From contig JAFGEQ010000002.1 of assembly GCA_016931515.1 (NCBI GenBank), positions 90,278 to 154,277 of the forward strand: a stretch of DNA of 64,000 bases, in the 5' to 3' direction. The notes beneath the pieces were generated by a model, which did not search any database, was not told the origin of the DNA, and worked only from the letters and a program-made list of their open reading frames with translations. Shown in pieces: positions 9,901 through 18,378 of the stretch. The DNA is from a candidate division CSSED10-310 bacterium (lineage in GTDB: Bacteria > CSSED10-310). Every line of letters begins with the position of its first letter. Position 1 is the first letter of the stretch. The translations under genes were made by a program, and so were the position numbers.

Positions 9901-11301
9901 GTTCATCTGTTCGGACCACCCGATGCCTATTGTGATGAATGGAGTCTCGATGTATTGCCTTCTGGCGTGGATCCAGTGTTCATTCCGGGTACTTTCCAGC
10001 TGGACCCGGCGTCACCATGTCGGGATTTCCATCAGGCCGACCCTTATACGGCCTGTAACGAAAATCGTTTCGATCAGAATGAGTCTCCATTTGATCTGGG
10101 TGCCTATGGGGGCTATGGTTCCTATCCATTACCGCCTGTGATCGAAGAAGCATACCTGGATCCTGAGCCAGGCGATTTCAAAATCGCCGCCAACGCACCG
10201 ATATCTTTCCGAATTCTCGATCAGGGAACAGCAGGCCTCGATCTGGATACCCTCATTGTCAGGATCGAAAATCATGGTCATCCGGCTGAAACATACACAC
10301 GAACGGCACTCAATATAACACCCTATCCTCAATACGGATCGCCTCCGGATGATTGTCTGGCCATGGGTTACGATATGACTCTGCCCGGCACAACGCATGC
10401 TCTATTCAGCGATTTCGCAAATGTGCGTACGACTGTATCCATCTCGGACCGCTGCCCTCAACCCAATCATTATTCTTACCACTGGGAATTCTATTCGGAC
10501 GATCTGAATCCACCTGTTCTGATGCCCGGTTATTATCCCGGCCCGGGAGCCGTGAATGTGCCCATTTATGGTCCTATTGAGATGGATCTATATGATGCAG
10601 GGATTGGGATTGATCCGGAAAGCATTTTCCTGACTTTAAATGGGGATCCGCTCAGCTTGAATTTGAGTGAAATATCCTGGACAGGCAACCATCTCACGAT
10701 TATCCCTCGACCGCGGTTCGTTGCAGGAACTTCGAATACTCTCACTTTCACAATCTCCGATTTCTACGGGAACCCCCTGCCTGCAGCGATAATTACTTTT
10801 ATGTGTGCTGAAGATACCGATTTGCCTTTCGTCCCCGGTGTAACCGGACCATCAGCAAGTCCGGGACTCCCAGCCATTGCCCCCGATCCCATCCCCGCAC
10901 CTGCTTCAAACGATGCAGATGTTGTTGATCCCATCACCTTTTCTTTCCAGGATTTCAGTTCGATTGTCGATCTAATGAACCTGCATGTATCCATTCACAG
11001 CGGTTCATCGACGTATCACTATTACTTTGAATCCCACGGTGGTTCGTCACGGGTTTTTCAGGTCAGCGGTGATCCGCAAGCCAGACGCATCTCCTGCAAT
11101 CCGGTTGGAGGATGGGCTTTGAATGCACCCATCACGGTTACAATCACAGATGGAACAGATACTGCGGTTATCCCTAATACAATGATAACGGCTGTCTACT
11201 CTTTTACCTGTTCCACTGCACCATTACCCTCAACAACCGTTTGGGGTCTGGCGTTGCTTCTGGCTATTTTCAGCATCATCCTGATCTGCAGGAAGCGCTG
11301 A
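6919..11301 (+). CDS. Giant surface protein: PKD-like repeats, internal IPTL-CTERM-like segment, beta-helix, second CTERM tail
   Basis: A 1460-residue secreted protein. Order: signal peptide (1-24); a first Ig-like unit; six Cys-containing PKD-like repeats of about 90 residues, each with LNGNPSGGSG-type and DTITI-type motifs, and one divergent PKD unit (about 111-743). Then comes IPIPTLTYNG followed by a Leu run and basic residues (about 746-775), which looks like an IPTL-CTERM sorting tail, directly followed by a second hydrophobic stretch ending in GTGFAQ, like a signal peptide (about 776-798). Next are a right-handed beta-helix region (about 800-1065), Ig-like domains, and a final LPSTTVWGLALLLAIF helix plus RKR tail. 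It reads as two surface proteins joined in one frame. No exosortase gene is in the window. A strong ribosome site precedes the ATG. Ligands are unknown. Confidence 0.8.
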   Translation: MRMQFIAGICICVCMCFCIQSNAAPDCTATGDLSDVCAGTTGLTASVPAGPVGTTYFWTISANGTITGPNDQPSVTYSANSAGLLTLTILVTDPMSDTCEEGYSFTVFSNPTPDIMANGVATSLAHACNGVNLNLNGNPSGGSGSWTQHQWSGSGYIYLISGQTTQTPVFMCTTPGSYSLTYRVTDTHSCQGEDTITIQVHNNPICAILVEGISQETATVCSGIGLALDGNPSGGSGSFPDHAWTGNGAQYLSDDDIQNPIFTGVTAGTFTLNYMATDSYGCTTTDTLTVTVQESPIANILSGGTSTSSEWLCLGESTVLDGHPSGGSGGYTHEWTGDDLDPLGGATNIQAPTFVTSTPGTYVLHYTVTASDGCWDTDTISVRVENPSAEILVNGISTSDFEICQNVSVTLNGNPTGGSGGNIHLWSGDWTLLNNRNIQSPTFNTSTPGSYYLEYLVTDSEGCSAGDSISITVHPNPMTDILIAGNPLSSDWLCIGESVQLDGNPSGGSGIFPSNGHYWSGSGWLHLNDQYSQTPIFTGNTAGTFSLTYRVTDSRGCIRTDSITIRVADPIPDIEADGSPAAAYTACSGQGIILNGNPKNGSHVYVSHSWTGATDPLDRTDIQSPIFNATSTGSYLLYYTVIDTEGCVGTDSIVITVINNPVANAGPDNLVLHGESVVLDASSSSCSGGCEYLWEVVSGDMASIDEGYNTVTCTVSPESATIYQVTVTDGAGCTDSDTVVITVGAIPIPTLTYNGLLLLLLLVGFIMYRVCRNRIRIRNHIAAIIFLIGLNLAGTGFAQTAHFVNPASTSPGSPFTSWQTAGHTIQAVINACNNGDILYVANGTYTENILLDKDITLLSWCMFPENCIIQAPDMFTPALTISDPDLNNHQIVVAGFRFQGGSNAVYLANNSSSVQIPLIRNCVVDDYDTGILCQDGVFSVEFCTIANNSVGIFANNTSSRSAAYYNIISDNSTYGIRVDASYFQMRDNCYYNNGVHLFGPPDAYCDEWSLDVLPSGVDPVFIPGTFQLDPASPCRDFHQADPYTACNENRFDQNESPFDLGAYGGYGSYPLPPVIEEAYLDPEPGDFKIAANAPISFRILDQGTAGLDLDTLIVRIENHGHPAETYTRTALNITPYPQYGSPPDDCLAMGYDMTLPGTTHALFSDFANVRTTVSISDRCPQPNHYSYHWEFYSDDLNPPVLMPGYYPGPGAVNVPIYGPIEMDLYDAGIGIDPESIFLTLNGDPLSLNLSEISWTGNHLTIIPRPRFVAGTSNTLTFTISDFYGNPLPAAIITFMCAEDTDLPFVPGVTGPSASPGLPAIAPDPIPAPASNDADVVDPITFSFQDFSSIVDLMNLHVSIHSGSSTYHYYFESHGGSSRVFQVSGDPQARRISCNPVGGWALNAPITVTITDGTDTAVIPNTMITAVYSFTCSTAPLPSTTVWGLALLLAIFSIILICRKR
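7249..9150 (+). repeat. Tandem PKD-like protein repeats within the giant surface protein
   Basis: Six units of about 270-290 bases plus one degenerate unit. They are similar in protein but diverged in DNA, so they are old domain repeats and not a recent tandem DNA expansion. Confidence 0.8.
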
Positions 11302-13477
11302 TTATCCAGCACCTGTGAATTCTCGGATTTCTTTGAAAATCCCGGGGAATGGTTTCCCGGGATATTTCTTTTACATATAAATCCTTCAACGCATCGGTAT
11401 CGAGATGAAATTTGCGGAAATTAGTTGAAAAGTAAAGTGTACCATTATTTTGGAGCCGATTAACGGCCTTTTGGATCAATCGGACATGGTCTTTTTGCAC
11501 ATCGAACGGATCTCTGTCTTTTGAGCTGCTGTATGTTGGAGGATCGCAAAAAATTATATCGTATTTATCCCGATCGGCCGACAACCATTCCATGCAATCG
11601 CTTCGAATCAGTGGATGATTATCCGGATTGAAACCGTTGCGGCGCAGATTCGCTTCACTCCAGGCAAGATAGGTATTGGATGAATCCACGGAACGGGCAA
11701 ATGACGCCTTCCCTGCAAGAGCAAAAACGGTCGCTGTGCTCGTATAGCAGAACAGATTGAGGAATCTTTTCCCTTCGACCTCCGCGCGAATTCGTTGTCG
11801 AAGCGGTCTGTGGTCTAAAAATATCCCAGTGTCCAGGTAATCCGAAAAATTAGCTAAAAACCTCAACCCACCTTCCTCGATTTCTTCAAATTGGCCTTCT
11901 GATGCCGTTTTCTCGTATTGCTCCGCTCTTCCAAGCCGTCGTCGCTGTTTCAGAAATATATTCCGTGGATCAAGTCCGAGTATCTTCTGGATACTGTGGA
12001 GGGCAGCATGAAGCCTGTCGTTGGCTTTGATCGGATCCACCGTTGCCGGGGGTGCATATTCTTGTACGACAGCCCATTTATTCTCGTACAGATCCACAGC
12101 GAGCGCGTAATTTGGAAGATCTGCATCATACAGCCTGTAACAGGAAATTTGATTTCGCTTCAGCCAGGATGCCAGAATACGGCGATTTTTCTGCAATCGG
12201 TTCTCGAAGTCCACGGCTTCCTTCTCATACATATGGATGCGCGGTTCCAAACCGTGTCGGAGTCCTGCACCTGGATGATAGGGACGAAACTTATTCTCCG
12301 GAGTTATAGCAAACTGAACGGCGACACACTCTATGCCACCATTAAATATTGTGTTGATTTTCGAAGCTCTCAATCCAACCGACCGGGCATATGCCTTCTC
12401 ACTGGTGATCAGCACAGCATTCCACCCCTGAAAATGCTCCACCCAGGTTCGCCCCAGGGCATCGTAGAGCGGAACGACATCCTTATCAGTTTCCAAACGT
12501 TTTCCGTATGGAGGATTAACTGCGATTAAGCCGGTTGAAATTCCACTGGGCGATCTTACCGCCGACAGATCTTCGCGACGGAATTCAACCGAATGTTCCA
12601 TTTGTGCCCTGGCTGCATTTTTTCTGGCTATTTCAACAAGATACCGGTCAGTGTCCACACCCAGAATAACCGGCATCCTTTTCAATCCCTCCCGTCGACG
12701 TTGTTCCGCTTCAACGATGAGATCGTTCCAGATAGAGAAATCATGACCCTGCCATTTGTTCAAGCCGGCTGCTCCCGGAATAATACCGGGCGCAGCATCA
12801 GCGGCCATTAAAGCAGCTTCTATAACCATGGTTCCTGCCCCGCACATCGGGTCAATAAAAGCTGCATTTTCTCGAAAAGCATCCGGCCAGCCGGCCCTTA
12901 GAAGAATGGCAGCAGCAACATTCTCGCGAAGGGGAGCATCACCCTGTTCAAATCGATACCCTCGGCGATGAAGAGATTGACATGTCATATCCATACTCAG
13001 CGCCGCTTTGTCGCCCACTATATGCAGGTGAACGGCAACATCTGCTCGGTGTTTGTCCACAGACGGTCTGGAACCGGTGGTATCACGAAATTGATCCACG
13101 ATCGCATCCTTGGCAACCATTGACGCAAACTCCGAACGGTTGAATACTGACGCCTTGGCAGTTGTGTGAATCACGAATGTGCAATCACCTGGAATGTGCC
13201 TTGTCCAATCGATGGATCGCACACCATTATACAGCGCTTGCCTGTCACCGGCAGAAAACTCACTCAGGAACAATTGTACTCTGCTTGCAAGACGTGACCA
13301 CAATATCACCCTGTAAGCTGTTTTAAGATCACCTACAAAGTTTACACCAGCTGAAGTTTCTCTGACATCTGCTCCACCCAGAGACGAAATTTCAGAAGCC
13401 AGAAGACCTTCCATGGTTTTAGGAACACTGGCGAACCATCTGGAAGAATTCGAGCATTTATATCTGCTGGGATTCAT
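11276..13477 (-). CDS. rlmL: Fused 23S rRNA methyltransferase RlmKL
   Basis: A two-headed rRNA methyltransferase. The N-terminal part has a THUMP RNA-binding domain and an RlmL-type (m2G2445) Rossmann domain with FIDPMCGAGTMVIEAA and catalytic NPPYGKRL. The C-terminal part is an RlmK-type (m7G2069) domain with FLNLFCYTSTATVFA and FCDPPTYSSS. At 733 residues it is the size of E. coli RlmKL. The ATG overlaps the TGA of the upstream PPIase gene by one base, so the two are coupled. The last 26 bases overlap the end of the convergent giant surface gene. Confidence 0.93.
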   Translation of the reverse strand: MNPSRYKCSNSSRWFASVPKTMEGLLASEISSLGGADVRETSAGVNFVGDLKTAYRVILWSRLASRVQLFLSEFSAGDRQALYNGVRSIDWTRHIPGDCTFVIHTTAKASVFNRSEFASMVAKDAIVDQFRDTTGSRPSVDKHRADVAVHLHIVGDKAALSMDMTCQSLHRRGYRFEQGDAPLRENVAAAILLRAGWPDAFRENAAFIDPMCGAGTMVIEAALMAADAAPGIIPGAAGLNKWQGHDFSIWNDLIVEAEQRRREGLKRMPVILGVDTDRYLVEIARKNAARAQMEHSVEFRREDLSAVRSPSGISTGLIAVNPPYGKRLETDKDVVPLYDALGRTWVEHFQGWNAVLITSEKAYARSVGLRASKINTIFNGGIECVAVQFAITPENKFRPYHPGAGLRHGLEPRIHMYEKEAVDFENRLQKNRRILASWLKRNQISCYRLYDADLPNYALAVDLYENKWAVVQEYAPPATVDPIKANDRLHAALHSIQKILGLDPRNIFLKQRRRLGRAEQYEKTASEGQFEEIEEGGLRFLANFSDYLDTGIFLDHRPLRQRIRAEVEGKRFLNLFCYTSTATVFALAGKASFARSVDSSNTYLAWSEANLRRNGFNPDNHPLIRSDCMEWLSADRDKYDIIFCDPPTYSSSKDRDPFDVQKDHVRLIQKAVNRLQNNGTLYFSTNFRKFHLDTDALKDLYVKEISRETIPRDFQRNPRIHRCWIISASCRSG
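11339..11372 (+). terminator. Terminator of the giant gene, antisense within the rlmKL 3' end
   Basis: An 11-bp stem with one G-U pair (11339-11349 with 11353-11363, loop TGG) followed by ATTTCTTTT, 38 bases after the plus-strand stop. It lies inside the coding 3' end of the convergent rlmKL gene. Confidence 0.6.
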
Positions 13478-14472
13478 CAGGAAACCGGTACTATCTCGAT
13501 GGACGCGCTGCTTCGGAGTTGTTCTATTAGCGACTGAATAGCTGATCTTCGGTGCAAATCCAACACATATAAGAGGATATCATCGTGAATATCATTTAAT
13601 TGAGGCAGCAGAGCCGGGCGATGATCCTCGATCCGGATGAGATGAAAACCATCTGCAGTCTCCAGGACCGGACTCAAGCTTCCCTTGTCCAATGTAAATG
13701 CAGGGTCGGACAACTCTGCAGGCAGCTGTTCCCGCTGTAACCATCCGAGGTTTCCTCTTCTTTGACTGCTGGGACAGTTTGAATACCGGGATGCAATATC
13801 GCCGAAATCAGCACCATTTTCGATGTCGCTTCTTAACGTCTCCAGTTCTTCGCGTTTCGCTTCCCGAACACCATCAGAATCATCCGGATGGGTTTGGATC
13901 AGGATATGAGACACGAGCACTTGTTCAGGTCGACGTAAAACTTCCTTGTTTTGATTGTAAAATTCCTCGATTTCTTCATCTGAAGGAGATTGGATGATCT
14001 GAAGTTCCTGATCCAGTAATTTTTCCACAAGCAATCCCCTGCGAGCCTCTTCAGTGAGTTCCTCATCGGTCAGAGCCCGGATTTCCAGTTCGAGTGAATA
14101 TGTTTCCATCGATTCATAAGCCGCTCGTAATCCATTGATCTGCATATCCACCTCTTCCTCGGAAATGGTCAAGCCTCTTCGCAAAGCCTCTTCTACCAGC
14201 AATTCGGTATTTATCAGATTCTGAATCGCCTGTAATTCAAACTCGGTTTCTTTCTGTTGAAGAAGCTGTGCTGGCATATCAGAACCGACACTGAGCAACA
14301 GGTTGACCATCTCACAGTGCATCTGATTTTTGGTAAGCGGTTTTTCGTTAACACGGACAACTATTTCGTTATCCCCTTGGATATCTATAGCTTCTTGTTT
14401 GGAGCAAGATACGAGGAGTAACGAGACTACTGGAATCAATAGCATCATCGGTTGGAAATCACTGTATTTCAT
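13477..14472 (-). CDS. SurA/PrsA-like peptidyl-prolyl isomerase lipoprotein
   Basis: The protein begins with a lipoprotein signal (hydrophobic run then LLLVSCS, lipidated Cys near residue 23). A SurA-type N-terminal chaperone helix region (about 40-170) follows. A parvulin PPIase domain (about 185-285) shows VSHILIQT, RYSNCPSSQRRGNLGWL and FHLIRIEDHRP. Such proteins help fold exported or outer-membrane proteins in the periplasm. Its position 10 bases after a secreted protein gene (14483-15607) and coupled to rlmKL suggests it serves envelope proteins of this region. The family is clear; the clients are inferred. Confidence 0.87.
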   Translation of the reverse strand: MKYSDFQPMMLLIPVVSLLLVSCSKQEAIDIQGDNEIVVRVNEKPLTKNQMHCEMVNLLLSVGSDMPAQLLQQKETEFELQAIQNLINTELLVEEALRRGLTISEEEVDMQINGLRAAYESMETYSLELEIRALTDEELTEEARRGLLVEKLLDQELQIIQSPSDEEIEEFYNQNKEVLRRPEQVLVSHILIQTHPDDSDGVREAKREELETLRSDIENGADFGDIASRYSNCPSSQRRGNLGWLQREQLPAELSDPAFTLDKGSLSPVLETADGFHLIRIEDHRPALLPQLNDIHDDILLYVLDLHRRSAIQSLIEQLRSSASIEIVPVS

Positions 14473-14482
14473 AAGACGATTC

Positions 14483-15607
14483 CTATTCAGAGAAACTCCA
14501 GATCCAGATATCCGGAGTGGTCAGAATCTGCTGGTAATCCAGGCTGGTAATCGCGGCAACAAACATCACATTATCTACCGAACCGGCGCCGGACGGCCAT
14601 GTAAACTCCGGCAAGATCGATACGACCGTGTCTCCCTGTGCGAATGTTCTGAGTTCCGAATCGATCGTTGTCTGCCAGGTTGGGTAAAACCATGTACCTC
14701 CTGCCATAAGTAACACGGTCATGAACCTTGATTCTATTTCAGTTTGATTCGAGTTACCGACCAAAGCGTTTACGAGAAAAGGTTGGCCCGGTGTAAAGTG
14801 ATGAGAAGGCATCCAGAGCAGCAGGGACAAGCCGGTGCCCGGCTGCTGAGTCGGGCAGGAAGTGCACGTCGGTGCAGGAGTATATGTTGGTAAGGGTGTT
14901 GCCGAAGGTGGTGGTGTAAAGGTCGGCAGCGGGGAATATGTGGGATAGGGTGTTGATGTTGGAAATGGTGTATACGTCGGAGGTGGTGTATAGGTCGGAA
15001 GAGTGCCCGTTGACGTCGCTGTTGGAGTTGGATCGGTTGTGTTGACCAGAAGTCTTAGAATCCAATCACCTGTAAGGCCGAAAAACTCTGAATATCTCCA
15101 ACCGAAATTTATGTCGAACAGTGTATTGACATGCTGGGTGATAAATCCATCGTCATCCGAAAAGAATGAAGGGGGAGGATCCTGGAGAAACTCGAGTCCG
15201 ACCCTGACAGATCCGGATAAAATGGGATCAAGCCCCAATCCTGTCATATCGATTTCGTTTATCGCTCCTGCAGTCAGCAAAACGGTGAAAGGCGTCGCGA
15301 GTTCTTCACCTGGAGATTCCCCTCCGCTATCCTCCCAGATATGACACAAAAACTGAGAGGAAGTAGTTCCGCCCATGGTTCCGTCTCCAACCAGGACTCT
15401 GACAGCCATTACATCGAATGGATATTCAGTCGTTGAGACAGAAAATGTCGATGCCATGATTTCTCCGGTTACAAATCCGGCTTGGTAATTAGCTGCATCC
15501 TCAGGCTGCCATGCATCATTCGCTAATTCTTGAATAGCTGCCTGAATTCCAGCGGGACATGTCACCAACATCGTTACAATCAGCCATGATAATAGTCTGC
15601 GGCTCAA
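14483..15607 (-). CDS. Secreted surface protein with Thr/Pro linker and a C-terminal domain shared with the 34817-36070 protein
   Basis: The TTG start is chosen because AAGGAG lies about 10 bases upstream and a signal peptide (MSRRLLSWLIVTMLVTCPAGIQA) follows at once. A beta-rich N-terminal domain (about 24-188) is followed by a linker of PTYTP/PFPTSTP units (about 190-255) and a C-terminal domain of about 115 residues. That domain shares with the protein at 34817-36070 the pattern Gly-x-x-Phe near its start, WFYPTW / WFWPEW, a DTVVSILPEFTWP-like stretch and a terminal Trp-rich strand. Function unknown; I recognise no family. It leads a probable three-gene operon with the PPIase lipoprotein and rlmKL. 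Confidence 0.72.
   Translation of the reverse strand: MSRRLLSWLIVTMLVTCPAGIQAAIQELANDAWQPEDAANYQAGFVTGEIMASTFSVSTTEYPFDVMAVRVLVGDGTMGGTTSSQFLCHIWEDSGGESPGEELATPFTVLLTAGAINEIDMTGLGLDPILSGSVRVGLEFLQDPPPSFFSDDDGFITQHVNTLFDINFGWRYSEFFGLTGDWILRLLVNTTDPTPTATSTGTLPTYTPPPTYTPFPTSTPYPTYSPLPTFTPPPSATPLPTYTPAPTCTSCPTQQPGTGLSLLLWMPSHHFTPGQPFLVNALVGNSNQTEIESRFMTVLLMAGGTWFYPTWQTTIDSELRTFAQGDTVVSILPEFTWPSGAGSVDNVMFVAAITSLDYQQILTTPDIWIWSFSE
14845..15043 (-). repeat. Thr/Pro-rich linker-coding repeat
   Basis: About 65 codons of degenerate TPTYTPPP-like units. The repeat is in the protein; it separates two folded domains, as is usual for extended cell-surface linkers. Confidence 0.8.
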
Positions 15608-15697
15608 GGACGTGATCTCCTTCCAAGTCGGGATTCGAATCCTGATATCTGTTTATCAGATTCGGATACATGCCGCAATTTTGCTTCCTGTCGACGG

Positions 15698-17395
15698 TTA
15701 ACGTCTGCGAACCAGGTAGGGACCGGCAATCAGAGCATCGAGATGACTGGCTTCGAACGCTTTCAGCGCATCACCCGGTGTCATGACAATGGGTTCTTCG
15801 TGCATATTGAAACTGGTGTTGACGAGCGTCGGAATGCCCGTGAGCCGGTGATAAGCCTCCAAAATAGCGTAGTATTCCGGATTATCCTGACTTCGAATTA
15901 CCTGGGGTCTCGCAGTGCCATCCACGTGAACGACGGCAGGTGCTTCCTGTTTCATCGATTCGGAACATCGGAACGTGATAGTCATAAACCGGGCTGTTCG
16001 TTCAGCTCCGGAATACCCGAAGTAGCGGTCTTCCGCGAATGGAGCCAATGTAACGGGTGCGAATGGCATGAATTCCGTCCGTTTCAGTTGTTTATTGAGC
16101 CAATCATTTACGGAGGGATCACCGCAGTGATAAAGGATGGATCGATTCCCCAGCGCTCGGGGACCGAACTCCATTGGACCGTTGAAACGTGCGATAACCT
16201 TTCCCTGCGCCAAGAGTTCCGCAGCGATCCGTGGCAAATCGGATGGAGTTTCATATGCATAACCGCACTGATCCAGTGTTAACCGGATTGTATCAGCCGG
16301 ATAAGCGGTTCCAAAGTACATTGTGTCCGGTATGCTCAGATTTTGTTTTACCGGATACGATTCCAGGCATGCCCCCAGAGAAAGGCCGCAATCCGTCATA
16401 GCCGGCATTACGAATGTATTTCGGAAACCCAATTCCTGAACGCGTCGATTGACCGACACGTTGGCGAACACGCCTCCCGCAAGACAGATATTATCAGATT
16501 GAATGTCCCGGATATTATCCATGATTAACTGGATTACTTTTCGTTCCGTTAAAAACTGGATGGCAAAAGCGATAGTCTCACGTGCATACGAACCGAATAC
16601 CCTATTTCTGTCGTCCTGCAGCTTTTCGATTCCTGCCTGCTCGATAACCTGATAGGCCTCGGAGGAATCCAGAACGCCAATTCCGGAGGAACGCCATGCT
16701 TTTTCAAGATATTCCTGTAAAGTATCAATGCAGGATTGATCATGCCGGCCATATGCAGCGAGACCTGTAATTTTTCCCGGGTGCCTGAGCGGATGAAAAC
16801 CCAGCATGGCTGTCACCTTTTCGTAGTCACGACCGACCGTTACGTCATTATGAAAATAGCTTTTGACTTGCTTGATACCCGTCGTCCGGTCAGCCCGATA
16901 AAAACAACATGAGAATCCATCACCCTCGCCGTCCAGCGTCATGATCCAGCTTTGATCAAAACCGCTGTGATAGAATGCTCCGGCAGCATGTGCTCGATGA
17001 TGCTCAATGTTGATAACGGGCCACTCCGGATCAATTCCACCCGCTGACACCTGTGCTTCCAGCGCTCGCCCGGCGAATAGTTTTTTGCAGCCATTTCTGA
17101 GCCATATTCCAAAACGTGGAGCTGCTCTGCCATTGAGAAGGGATCCCACGAAAAAATGCAATTCGCGAATGATTTTGGATCTCATTTTCATTCTGGGTGT
17201 AGCCAGGCATGAAATATTTTCCCTGTAAAGTTTCAAGGCATATGCCAGGGATAAAGCTGGAAATCCGGCGAACATTTTCTGCCGGTTGAATCGTTCTTCA
17301 CCGGCGGCAAACAGGACCTGACCGTTCCGATCCAGGACAGTCACATTGCAATCATGGCCGGTATGAATGCCCAGGATAAGATCCTTATCAGTCAT
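15698..17395 (-). CDS. Carbamoyltransferase of the NodU/CmcH family
   Basis: A two-domain carbamoyltransferase that makes carbamoyl-adenylate from carbamoyl phosphate and ATP and moves the carbamoyl group to a sugar or small-molecule hydroxyl. The N-terminal Kae1/YrdC-like metal site shows GIHTGHDCNVTVL, EHHRAHAAGAFYHSGF, LDGEGDG and LAGGVFANVSVNRR. The C-terminal domain shows FNGPMEFGPRALGNRSIL and LVNTSFNMHEEPIV. A longer frame reaches 17461, but the ATG at 17395 gives the family start MTDKDLILGIHTGHD and an ATGA overlap with the upstream nucleotidyltransferase. Its place in a sugar operon suggests that it carbamoylates a cell-surface glycan; the acceptor is an inference. Confidence 0.88.
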   Translation of the reverse strand: MTDKDLILGIHTGHDCNVTVLDRNGQVLFAAGEERFNRQKMFAGFPALSLAYALKLYRENISCLATPRMKMRSKIIRELHFFVGSLLNGRAAPRFGIWLRNGCKKLFAGRALEAQVSAGGIDPEWPVINIEHHRAHAAGAFYHSGFDQSWIMTLDGEGDGFSCCFYRADRTTGIKQVKSYFHNDVTVGRDYEKVTAMLGFHPLRHPGKITGLAAYGRHDQSCIDTLQEYLEKAWRSSGIGVLDSSEAYQVIEQAGIEKLQDDRNRVFGSYARETIAFAIQFLTERKVIQLIMDNIRDIQSDNICLAGGVFANVSVNRRVQELGFRNTFVMPAMTDCGLSLGACLESYPVKQNLSIPDTMYFGTAYPADTIRLTLDQCGYAYETPSDLPRIAAELLAQGKVIARFNGPMEFGPRALGNRSILYHCGDPSVNDWLNKQLKRTEFMPFAPVTLAPFAEDRYFGYSGAERTARFMTITFRCSESMKQEAPAVVHVDGTARPQVIRSQDNPEYYAILEAYHRLTGIPTLVNTSFNMHEEPIVMTPGDALKAFEASHLDALIAGPYLVRRR

Positions 17396-18378
17396 TCCAT
17401 GTCTCCGGATCGAAGATGATCGGTACAATTGATGGAGGTTTCCGAGGTAACTATCTGCCATTCGATATCGTGTTTGCTTGAAATTTTCGTTCCCGGCATA
17501 AGCAATGAGTTCGAGATATTTATTGGAGAAGCAATTTCAACACCGGGACCGATAACACTGTTGACAATGTGCGCATCCGGATTAACTATCGCATCTGATG
17601 AAATCAGTTTATCCAGTTTTTGGCTATTGAGAAGTTTCAGATTGCATCTCAGCAGGTCGGACGGGACGGTCACGTTCATATCCCAAGCCACTGTTTCCTC
17701 AGGATAAACCCTATATCCGTCATCCAGCATAATTTGTATGGCAGTTGTGATTTCGTATTCATCTCTCATTGCTGTCCTAGGCGTCCTGCGGATGGCGTCA
17801 AATATCGGCAGATCAAACAGATAAATTCCGCAGCCTTTCAGATTATCACTTATATAGCGAGGTTTTTCGACCACCCTTATGATCCGGCCATCATCGGAAA
17901 GAATCACAGAGAAGTTCCGGCGAACCATTTCAATCTGTGGTTCATGCTTGACTGCAAGAACGGCACAGGCATTTTTTTCGTTAAACGTGCTGATCATTCG
18001 CTCCAATCTGTCAGGAACGAAGAAAATGTCACCAAGAAATAACAGAATCGGCCCATTCAGATCATCTTCCAGCTGGTATACAGCATGAGCGATTCCCAGG
18101 GGTTTTTCCTGGATCACATAACGGATATCGATTCCCAGATGCCGTCCGTTTCCAAACTCATCCATTATCAGGCGGCCCAGGTGACCGACCACGATATAGA
18201 TAGTTCGTATTCCTACTGATTTCATGTAATCGATCTGGTGAGCGATAACCGGCCGGTTGCAAACTGGTAGAAGAGGTTTCGGAACATCAAAACTGAGTGG
18301 TCGAATCCTGGCACCTGATCCGGCGGCCAAAATAACGCCGACGATTTCCCTGGTTCCATGGTCTCGATAGTTCTGCAT
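17392..18378 (-). CDS. Sugar-phosphate nucleotidyltransferase
   Basis: A nucleotidyltransferase that makes an NDP-sugar from sugar-1-phosphate and NTP. The N-terminal Rossmann domain opens with GVILAAGSGARIRPLSFDVPKPLLPV (Lys of VPKPLLP binds phosphate) and continues with FLGDIFFVPD and VVEKPRY. The C-terminal third has imperfect hexapeptide (left-handed beta-helix) turns (AIVNPDAHIVNSVIGPGVEI). The substrate could be glucose- or mannose-1-phosphate; I cannot decide. It sits in a tight minus-strand operon (TAATG overlap with the GT2 gene before it, ATGA overlap with the carbamoyltransferase after it). Confidence 0.87.
   Translation of the reverse strand: MQNYRDHGTREIVGVILAAGSGARIRPLSFDVPKPLLPVCNRPVIAHQIDYMKSVGIRTIYIVVGHLGRLIMDEFGNGRHLGIDIRYVIQEKPLGIAHAVYQLEDDLNGPILLFLGDIFFVPDRLERMISTFNEKNACAVLAVKHEPQIEMVRRNFSVILSDDGRIIRVVEKPRYISDNLKGCGIYLFDLPIFDAIRRTPRTAMRDEYEITTAIQIMLDDGYRVYPEETVAWDMNVTVPSDLLRCNLKLLNSQKLDKLISSDAIVNPDAHIVNSVIGPGVEIASPINISNSLLMPGTKISSKHDIEWQIVTSETSINCTDHLRSGDME

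Noticed and set aside
11918..12529. Plus-strand open frame of 203 codons
   Set aside because: It is antisense to RlmKL, which has complete motifs on the other strand.
14845..15043. Short repeats that could suggest a CRISPR-like array
   Set aside because: The units are coding Thr/Pro repeats of varying length without spacers; no cas gene is present.
15630..15662. Inverted repeat between the carbamoyltransferase and the surface protein gene
   Set aside because: The stem has a bulge and no T-run on either strand, so I do not call a terminator.
15675..15690. Sigma-54-like spacing before the 14483-15607 gene
   Set aside because: The -12 box is good (TTGCG), but the -24 box reads AGGAA, too far from TGGCA.
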